Shown here piece after piece: positions 56,912 to 64,000 of a DNA stretch of 64,000 nucleotides (the stretch's first letter is position 1; every line of letters starts with the position of its first letter). Both the position numbers and the translations under genes were made by a program. The notes under the pieces were generated by a model, which saw nothing but the letters and a program-made list of their open reading frames with translations, did not search any database and was not told the DNA's origin. The DNA is from Arabidopsis thaliana (Eukaryota; Streptophyta; Magnoliopsida; Brassicales; Brassicaceae): the NCBI RefSeq assembly GCF_000001735.4, contig NC_003075.7:497001-561000 (forward strand), given 5' to 3'.

Positions 56912-57538
56912 AAGTCTAAATCTCTTAGCTGTTTGCATCGGACCATTTTTAAAAATATATTTAGAAAATTTCAAATCTGAGGCAAAGGCGCCGACGACCA
57001 CGTCTACTACAACTAAATTATACTCCCCTGTTCATTTTTGTTTGATTGTTTAGAAAAAAAATTTGTTTCTAAAAGATTGATTTTTTAAGTTTTCCATGCA
57101 ATATTTATTGGTTAGTATTGGTAAATTGTAATTTTTAAGAAAAATAGTTAATTATCATTGGTTTAGAGGTATAAAAAACTGTAAAACACTAAAAATAATA
57201 CATTTATAATCAACATTTAATATATATTTTCTTAATATGTGTGTTTTTTTCTAAAAAATCAAACAAAAAATAACAGAGGGAGTATAAGAATTAGCCTGTG
57301 GGACATTTGTTTAAGTTCAACTATTGTATTTGAATCGTTATAAAGAAAGACTCTCGATAATCCAATCCATAATTAATTATTATATTCTGAATCTGACTCT
57401 GATTAATATTATTATGGTAAATTGCAATAGTGTCTCCGACTTTTCTTTAATAATAGCATATATCAACGTCTTCCGTCTTCACTTGGAGATCTCATCAAAA
57501 AAATTAACAAACCCTTTTGATTCGTTGACTTCAAAAAA
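56900..57538 (+). repeat. Upstream region of the DC1 copy, duplicated at 62515-63339
   Basis: From TTAGAAGTCTAAATCTCTTA to the ATG at 57539, this matches the region upstream of the intact DC1 gene, apart from a MITE present only here and a ~425-bp insertion present only there. Confidence 0.85.
57023..57282. mobile_element. Stowaway-like MITE, 260 bp, with TA target duplication
   Basis: The ends are inverted repeats: CTCCCCTGTTCATTTTTGTT at the 5' end against the reverse complement CTCCCTCTGTTATTTTTTGT at the 3' end. TA flanks both sides (57021-57022 and 57283-57284). The paralogous sequence at about 62636-62651 reads ATTATATAAGAATT with a single TA and no element, an empty site. The interior is AT-rich and non-coding, as in Tc1/mariner-derived MITEs. 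Confidence 0.93.
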
Positions 57539-58269
57539 ATGGCTACAACAGCAGTAAACCTACCAATTCATGAGCACCCTCTTTATCCTTCAGCTCGATG
57601 TATTATAGGTGAATGTGATGGCTGCCATGTAAATGGTTACATGTACAACGGCTACTTTTGCAATGAACCTTTCTGCTTTATTTGGTTCCATAAAGAGTCT
57701 GCTGATCGGATATAGATGTGCATTGTGGTTCCCTAAATGAGCCGCTCGTTCATGATGGCCATATACATCCCTTAAATTTTGATAAAATGGAGGATCACAT
57801 TTGCGATGGATGCAAAAAGAATATAGATGATTATATGCTTCGTTGTAAAGCTTGTGACTTTAATTTGTGTTTGTATTGTGCTACTTTGCCAAAAAAGCTA
57901 TTGTATAGGAACGATGGGCACCCTCTCACTTTATGTTGTGGGGAAAAGGAAGAGCCGAGCGGTAAATGTTGGTGCGACATTTGTGAGAAGGAATTAGATC
58001 CAAGTATATGGTTCTATACATGTTTTGATTGTGGAGTCACCTTGCATGCTCAGTGTGTACTAGGAGATTTCTCACGTCTCGTGCTAGGACAAATCTATTG
58101 GTTTGGGAGAAAAAAAATCGAGTTTGAGGCGCTTCCTAACAATCACAACACTCGGCCATTATGCATTCAGTGTCAATCTCGATGCAAGGTCTCCGTCATC
58201 CTAAAGAAACATAATGAAGACAATCGGTATATATGTTCCCGTTCATGTTTATCGAGTTATCTGAGTTAA
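57539..58269 (+). pseudogene. DC1 (Cys/His-rich C1) gene, internally deleted and frameshifted
   Basis: The first ~55 codons (MATTAVNLPIHEHPLYPSAR) are nearly identical to the intact gene at 63340. After KESAD the copy jumps to a distal region, and an extra TA gives a stop at 57713-57715. The downstream frame, 57718-58269, continues to encode DC1 repeats: HICDGCKKNIDDYMLRCKAC, FNLCLYCATLP, CDICEKELDPSIWFYTCFDC. The central DC1 repeats are missing. A truncated protein could be made from either part, but the full product is lost. Confidence 0.88.
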
Positions 58270-58744
58270 AAAAATTGAACTTATGTTTAATGATATAACG
58301 AGTGGTTCTAGCTATCATGATTGTATTATTTCATTACCGTTTCTATTTTTATTTCCAAGAACAGATATGTAATACAAAGTTATTATTATTATTTTTGTAA
58401 CAGATTAAATTTTATATCATTTTTGGTTTTTGACAGAATTATAGAGATTACATGAAACAGATTAAAACAATCTACAGAAAATAAATACAATATTACTACT
58501 TAAATTCCTACGGATCGCTTCTAAGCGTTTAAGACCAAGTTACGAGATGAAACACCGATTCCGAACTCGCGAAACTCGGAAATTTGCGTGGTTGCCACCG
58601 ATGAGAAGCACTGGAATCCTCATCTTAGTTGCCACAAGCTAAACTATTCGAGGCTCGTCCACAAAACCTCGAGATAGAAGCCTACAGCTTCTCCGAAAAC
58701 TAACGCAAAAACGTACAAGCAAAACCATGGACTTCTACACTAGC
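58270..58744. other. DC1 3' flank and unassigned sequence
   Basis: 58305-58385 is the 3' UTR of the DC1 copy; a relic of the same sequence occurs at 59901-59980. The part at 58505-58740 is less AT-rich than its surroundings and may be remnant coding sequence or an old transposon; I could not assign it. Confidence 0.4.
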
Positions 58745-59900
58745 ACAGAGCTATTCGACTTCTACAGATGCTTATTTTATGGCTCTCTCTGGCGTCTTCG
58801 ATGATGATTGGGCTAATAAGGCCATTCTTGAATCCGAGAAGAGAGCCAGAGGTTAAGCGGGGTAAAGCTAACTCCGAAGAACCTCAGAACTTATATGGTA
58901 AAAGAGCAGTAACGATATGGTTAAGTCAGCTTACAAAGTCTCTGCCTTTATCGTCTTCTTTGGCTCTGTCTTTCCTTGCTTGTCACAAAGCTGGGACACC
59001 AATTCTACCCACGGATATAGTTAGATGGGCACGACAAGGAAAGATTCCTTATCTTTCTCTAAAGATTCGAGAGCAGATGGGAGAGAGATCTGCTGCGTGT
59101 CCTGTGTCTGCAAGCGTTATGTTTAAGCCTAGTCAGATTGTTTTCTGCTCAGATATTAGAAGCACAAGCCGCTTCGATTGCTGATATCATCGGTTTGCCT
59201 TTGCCTCCTGTGAATTTCTATGCTATAGCTTCAAACTATCTAATGCGGTTGTCTGTTCCCAAAGAGGACAAGGTTCTTGATCTGGTCCGTCTCTTAGAGT
59301 ACTGGTCAATGCGTTCGGATTTGTATCTATCAAAGAAGGAGCTCAGGCTTCCCACTCGTGTCTGTGTTATGTCTATTATCGTCGTAGCTATTCGGATGCT
59401 TTATAACATCAATGGTTTTGGTGTATGGGAACGGAGCTTGGAGGATGCAGAGTTATCAGATGTCACGAAAGCAACTGAACTCGACACTGAGGAACTTTTG
59501 AAAAACCTTGAAGCCAAATATTACGAGGTCGCTGCTGAAACCGTTGGTACTCAACTATATTCTCGTGATGATATGTTCATTTCTCTAGATCCTAATAAGT
59601 CCTAACCTTCATGAATGTCGTTTTCTTTTTCAGAATGTGAAAAGGATCTTTTGTCATATTTGTTGCACGGGAAACACGAGATCTTTGCTGGGTTAGATAA
59701 AGCATCAGCTGATGACACATACAGATCTGTTAATAATCTGTGGAATAGTTACCCGAAAGACGAGGTGAGAGACATGTTTATCTTTCTGTGTTTAAATTCT
59801 ACTATGGATTATATGTGTAATTTATCATCTTCTTAATTATAAACCCTCGCATTTGGCAGGAATTTGAACGGTTTGGGATTCCATCCAAGAGGGGAAGAGA
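58745..59900 (+). pseudogene. TAF1B/Rrn7-like pseudogene, copy B
   Basis: Similar to the plant RNA polymerase I initiation factor subunit TAF1B (MEE12 type), with frame damage: AYFMALSGVFDDDWANKAIL, then a stop after KRARG (58853-58855). It resumes with LYGKRAVTIWLSQLTKSLPL and SFLACHKAGTPILPTDIVRW, has a frameshift near 59140, and continues with IIGLPLPPVNFYAIASNYLM and RVCVMSIIVVAIRMLYNING. A spliced tail piece at 59632-59764 matches copy A. The first part of the protein, with the zinc ribbon, and the C-terminus are missing. The wild-type role would be rDNA promoter recognition. By position it corresponds to the AT4G01335/AT4G01340 area. Confidence 0.8.
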
Positions 59901-59985
59901 CTATCATGGCTGTATTATTTCATTAGCGTCGTTCAATTCCTCTTTTATTTGCAAGAACTGATATGTAACAGAGAGTGATTTTTGT
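59901..59985 (+). repeat. DC1 3' UTR remnant fused to TAF1B copy B
   Basis: CTATCATGGCTGTATTATTT and CAAGAACTGATATGTAA here match CTATCATGATTGTATTATTT and CAAGAACAGATATGTAA at about 58311-58373, just after the DC1 pseudogene. The TAF1B fragment thus joins directly to a DC1 3' flank, implying a deletion of a DC1 gene between them. Confidence 0.7.
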
Positions 59986-61375
59986 TTTCTAATGGTAAAT
60001 GCTGGTTATGTATTATACACCAATAAAGATGAAGTCACAGGTGCACATGCAGATTGATCAAACCAGCATCAAACCGAATCATTAAACCAATGAAAAACCT
60101 AAAGTAAGTGGTAATTCCCTTTGTTATATATAAAAGTCTCTACGATTCCACTTCTTGTACATTTGCTTGTATAAAAATCAAAAGTTTAAATTACCATTAA
60201 ATTAAAGAGATCTTCTGTTCTTGTTGTTTTTGGGACTTATCAACTACACAAACTTGCAAGGAACTAAACACCATCGACCTCCTTGTTATTTGAGAGCATG
60301 CATGATCACTTAAATTTTCTGTTCTTTCAAACATACCAATTTTATTGCAAATACTTAAGAAAAACACTCATGTTTATCATACACTTGGATGAGTACTCCA
60401 ATCTCAAAAGCAGAGTAAATATCAAGGGAAGAGGCCTTTGAGGTCCTCACAGCTGTCAGCTTGTCGTTCTTCTTGAAACGGATAAGACTTAAAGTTCATA
60501 AACACATTGAATTACACAAAGAAGACACAAAAAGTTCCTATATATTGCAAGACAAACTCTACTTGCACTCTAGCTCTCGTTGCTTTGGCTTTGGCTTTAG
60601 CTTTATTTGCTTCACGTTTAGCCTTGTAAGGTATGATACTGAAGCTTGGAAGTAATCTGTGAGAAATGTCTGCCAAATTCTACATGTTTCGGCATAATCA
60701 TCCACAATCTGATAAATTGTTATGTAGAATGAAGACAATCTCCTTGGAAAACTCTGAACCATCCCTAAACCACTTCAATCACAATTCCCAAATTACTGTA
60801 TTTATTGGGCAAACCAAAAACACAACTTCTCGAGCATTAGTTATAGATGAGAGTTGTAAAAGCAATTGCGATCAATATATCATCAGCTGATTTTCAACGG
60901 TTCAGATTAAAATTTACAAAATTTCCTTCTTCTTCTTTTTTTCTTTTTTTTTTGAGATTCAAGCCCAACCAAATTATTAAACCCGTTTATGGTTTAAGAA
61001 GGCCCATATGGAAGATAATATCATATAACTAAGGATACTTAGTTTTGTTAACTATATTGATTTTTCTCAGTGCTTCAAAAGTTGTTACAAATCCAATGCT
61101 AATTTTGGGCATGTCTCTTGAGTCTTGACTAATCAATTTTTTCTTTTAAAAAAGAAAACAGTAAACTAATTATAGGTTGTTGTGTCCTGACAACTCTCAG
61201 CCTTAATAACTTAAGATTCGCATCATCAAATTATTAAGAATTACTCGAAGAGTAGACTTTTAGCTGTTTTGAATTTCAAGATTTGAAGGATGATTCAAAT
61301 CGATAAATGAGGACACCTACATTTATGTAACGTTGTCCACGTCTATGACAAATAATTTTGGACTATGTGCAATGC

Positions 61376-62041
61376 ATGATTGTTGGGCTGTATGTCTAAT
61401 TTACAGCATTAATTTTTCGTAAGACTAAAGTCTTGATTACTTGTCAATCATGCTGTAACTTTATTGTAAAATTTACAGTCTAAATTTTTTTTCTTTTTAA
61501 GGTTATAGTCGAGTAAATTCTCAAAGCTCTAATTTTTTTACTGTAAAAATTTTAATTCAATAAATAAATTCTAGAAATTAAAATTATCAACAAAAATATA
61601 TAATAAAAACAAAGATATGTTCTAAAAAAATGATAATTATCAAACCTAAAAAAAAAAGATTATAAATAAATATCATATGAAGAGGTCAAAGTACAAGACG
61701 ATGACCAAATGATTGATTCTAGGCAATATATGGAAGGAATTCGAGATGATATTACAATAAATTTATGAAATAATTATAGGTAAAATTATATTTATTTTAT
61801 CAATAATTCATAAGGTTTTATTTTATTTTTATATCATCATAATATATTTATTTAAATTAGTAATACAAGGTATTTTATTTACTATAAAAATATATTTTAT
61901 TACAAGTATTATATTTACAAATCTATTTTTATAAATATTTAAAATCAAAAACTTACAGTAATAAAAGTTACAGGTATAGCCAACACAGGTACATCAAAAA
62001 TTTTACAGCAAAAATTCTATAGTTACAACCCAACCAATCAT
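61376..62041. mobile_element. Candidate non-autonomous TIR transposon, ~665 bp
   Basis: The left end reads ATGATTGTTGGGCTGTA and the reverse complement of the right end reads ATGATTGGTTGGGTTGTA, imperfect inverted repeats of roughly 40 bases. TTTACAG-type motifs recur inward from both ends in opposite orientation. The interior is non-coding and AT-rich. No target-site duplication was identified, so the superfamily is undecided. Confidence 0.55.
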
Positions 62042-62418
62042 CCACTTAACTTGTGGAAAATTTGTATAAATTTAAATAACATCTGAGTAATTAGTTTTTT
62101 ATTTGTTTGATCAAATATTATTACGGCACTAAAATACCTCTAAACTTTTCTAGTCCGAATAAATTCTCATCCACATCCACCTTTTATTCTCATTTTTACA
62201 TTCATTCCGAAAAATCATTACTTTCTAAAAAGAAAAAACGTTCATAAATTCTCTAAACACTCGTGCATCAACATAAATCCACCATTTTCTTCTATGAATA
62301 TTTCCAAATTCGAATTTGAATTATCGAGCTAATAAAAGCTAGCATGTTAGTATGTTACAATCTCCGGTTATTTGTAAAGAAGTAAAAAGTTCCGAGTCAT
62401 ATATTAAATCGTGACATC

Positions 62419-62421
<3 letters not shown>

Positions 62422-62475
<54 letters not shown>
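62422..62475. repeat. (AT)n microsatellite, ~54 bp
   Basis: An uninterrupted alternating TA run of about 27 units, likely variable in length between accessions. Confidence 0.95.
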
Positions 62476-62477
<2 letters not shown>

Positions 62478-62514
62478 TCGTTTAATTCATGATAATTCGT
62501 GATTCGCATCAAAT

Positions 62515-63339
62515 TAGTAGAATATGTATTAGAAGTCTAAATCTCTTAGCTGTTTGCATGGGACCATTTTTAAAAATATATTATCAATTTAGAAAATTTC
62601 AAAGGCAAAGGCGCCGACGACCACGTCTACTACAACTAAATTATATAAGAATTAGCTTGTGGGACATTTGTTTAAGTTCAACTACTGTATTTGAATCGTT
62701 ATAAAAAAAGTCTCGAGATCATCCAATCCATAATTAATTATTATATTCTGAATCTGACTCTGATTAATCTTATTATGGTAAATTGCAATAATGTCTCCGA
62801 ATTCTCTTTAATATTCTTTTAGCCCAAGCTTCTGAATGAGACAAGATTGACCTTACGTTAAACTGAGGCTAACACAACCGTAACAAATAGTTTTTTTTTT
62901 TTTTTTGTTGTTGTTTAATTCGTATTCTTTTAGATTATAGTCGAAATGAAAGTATAATCGCCGGATCCAGTTCCAAGCCAGTAGAATTCAGCGCAACGAT
63001 TAAACAAATTCATCCACTAGGAAACTAATTCGTCCACAAATCTCTAGATGCGTAGGCTATTAGGTCGGTTTATATGTGTTTTGGTTTGGAGTTATGGAAA
63101 AAAAGAATAGGTGATATTTACAAAGTTTAATTGACGTGTGTTTATGTAAGAAAGAAGGGTGTCCTTTGTTATTTAAGATAGGTGATGGTTCATTTTGCAA
63201 ATAACTCTTAACACTGGCTATTATATTGGGATTACAGAGGCATATATCAACGTCTTCCATCTTCACTTGGAGTCTTGGAGATCTCATCAAACAAATTAGC
63301 AAACCCTTTTGATTCATTGACTTGTACACGATCAAAAAA
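62515..63339 (+). repeat. Upstream region of the intact DC1 gene, duplicated at 56900-57538
   Basis: Matches the upstream region of the DC1 pseudogene on both sides of a ~425-bp insertion (about 62814-63239). It retains the empty site of the MITE. Confidence 0.85.
62814..63239. mobile_element. Insertion in the DC1 promoter copy, origin unknown
   Basis: Absent from the paralogous promoter, where CTTTAATAATAGCATATATC is continuous. It contains a 16-base T run at 62891-62906. On the minus strand this would read as a poly(A) tract after non-coding sequence, which could mean a SINE-like or other retro-derived piece, although ~75 bases lie between the tract and the junction. Clear terminal repeats were not found. 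It could also be ancestral sequence deleted from the other copy. Confidence 0.45.
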
Positions 63340-64000
63340 ATGGCTACAACAGCAGTAAACCTACCAATTCATGAGCACCCTCTTTATCCTTCAGCTCGAT
63401 GTATTATAGGTGAATGTGATGGCTGCCATGTAAATGGTTACATGTACAACGGCTACTTTTGCAATGAACCTTTCTGCTTTATTTGGTTCCATAAAGAGTG
63501 TGCTGAGGCCCCAGCGGAGATCAGCCATAGTTCCCACCATCAACATCCTCTCCTGCTCACCAATGACTCGATTGATGGTCCTTGTGATCTGTGTGGACAG
63601 AAGCTATTGCCTCCTTGTTACAGTTGTTCCACATGTGAGTTCAAGGTGGATTTGACTTGTGCGATGAAACCATCACCGCCTGCTATCGAACATCCGCTGT
63701 GTCATCACCATTCACTTGTCTTCTTGAAGAAACGAGAGGAGAAGGTGTCATGTGAATTGTGCAAGGATTCTATTGCCGGACCATCCTATTCGTGTCTTGA
63801 ATGCGATGTGTACTTCCACGTGAATTGCATCCAGCTCTCCAAAGAGGTAAATCATCCTTGTCATTCTGCTCATCCTCTCAAGTTAATCCCATTTGAGTCA
63901 CTTACGGATGATGCCGAGACAACTTGTCTTTTATGTGGAAAGAAGCCAGCTGAAAATATGCTTTATCATTGTTCGGTTTGCAATTTCACATCGTGTCTTG
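63340..64000 (+). CDS. DC1-domain (Cys/His-rich C1) protein, cut by window end
   Basis: An open frame from MATTAVNLPIHEHPLYPSAR to the window edge (220 codons so far), with no intron seen. Successive DC1 units are present, each with Cys and His zinc ligands: CDGCHVNGYMYNGYFCNEPF with WFHKECAEAP; HPLLLTNDSIDGPCDLCGQK with CYSCSTCEFKVDLTCA; HHHSLVFLKKREEKVSCELC with YSCLECDVYFHVNCI; and CLLCGKKPAENMLYHCSVC with NFTSCL. DC1 proteins are a large plant family of mostly unknown function, some linked to stress and hormone responses. By position this is AT4G01350. The 57539-58269 copy is its damaged paralogue. Confidence 0.9.
   Translation, partial: MATTAVNLPIHEHPLYPSARCIIGECDGCHVNGYMYNGYFCNEPFCFIWFHKECAEAPAEISHSSHHQHPLLLTNDSIDGPCDLCGQKLLPPCYSCSTCEFKVDLTCAMKPSPPAIEHPLCHHHSLVFLKKREEKVSCELCKDSIAGPSYSCLECDVYFHVNCIQLSKEVNHPCHSAHPLKLIPFESLTDDAETTCLLCGKKPAENMLYHCSVCNFTSCL

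Larger units (their letters stand above)
59986..62514. other. AT-rich intergenic region with a TIR element and microsatellite
   Basis: Contains the candidate element at 61376-62041 and an AT microsatellite at 62422-62475. On the minus strand ~60810-60540 is a coding-like stretch ending in Lys/Ala repeats, broken by stops, perhaps a gene relic. No intact gene is seen. Confidence 0.5.

Noticed and set aside
62422-62475. Possible replication origin or scaffold attachment signal at the long AT run
   Set aside because: A simple dinucleotide microsatellite explains it. Nothing else supports a special function.
1-64000. CRISPR arrays, operons, prophage or integrated viral genes
   Set aside because: None seen. 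The repeats are transposon relics, microsatellites and segmental duplications in a plant nuclear context.

Overview
The window is nuclear plant DNA: AT-rich, intron-rich genes, GT-AG splicing, decayed transposons. The proteins I recognise (WRKY22, a rhamnogalacturonan-II xylosyltransferase, RVE5, CBE1, plastid ribosomal protein L5, STE24) and their order match the upper arm of Arabidopsis thaliana chromosome 4, about loci AT4G01170 to AT4G01350. Locus names come from memory, not from a search. Gene ends below are coding ends. I assembled exons by hand from splice consensus, reading phase and protein continuity; the exon sums close to whole codons for every multi-exon gene that lies wholly inside the window.

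Left part (1-27.2 kb). An AT-rich region with a decayed ~190-bp tandem repeat precedes one plus-strand gene of unknown function. A run of genes all on the minus strand follows: an XS/XH-domain protein (FDM/IDN2 type), PIP5K10 lipid kinase, a C2-domain protein, a large family-1 glycosyltransferase, RGXT4 (RG-II xylosyltransferase), reticulon RTNLB7, a membrane-anchored methyltransferase, a decayed repeat-containing locus, and WRKY22. Several concern membranes or cell-wall polysaccharide synthesis, but nothing shows they are co-regulated. A 455-bp Helitron with intact ends lies upstream of the decayed locus.

Middle (27.2-41.2 kb). This stretch is rich in duplications. A rearranged pseudogene copy of a RING E3 ligase gene (29.8-31.2 kb, with its promoter) lies about 5 kb before the intact parent (35.35-37.89 kb). 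Between them are a storekeeper/GeBP-type regulator and an intron-bearing pseudogene of a raffinose-synthase/SIP-type gene. The parent RING protein has a TRAIP-like layout (RING-H2, coiled coil, C-terminal PIP-like motif). RVE5, a clock-type MYB, follows.

Right part (41.2-64 kb). CBE1 (eIF4E-binding protein), plastid RPL5, STE24 (CAAX protease) and a membrane-anchored receptor-like kinase are intact genes. From 56.4 kb to the end is a broken tandem array mixing fragments of a Pol I factor TAF1B/Rrn7-like gene with DC1 (Cys/His-rich) genes. It contains a Stowaway-like MITE whose empty site survives in a paralogous copy, another candidate terminal-inverted-repeat element, a long AT microsatellite, and finally an intact DC1 gene cut by the window edge.

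No rRNA or tRNA gene, CRISPR array or operon was seen. The most distinctive signals are the duplication and transposition histories, the TRAIP-like protein, and two upstream ORFs, one of which overlaps the kinase start codon.
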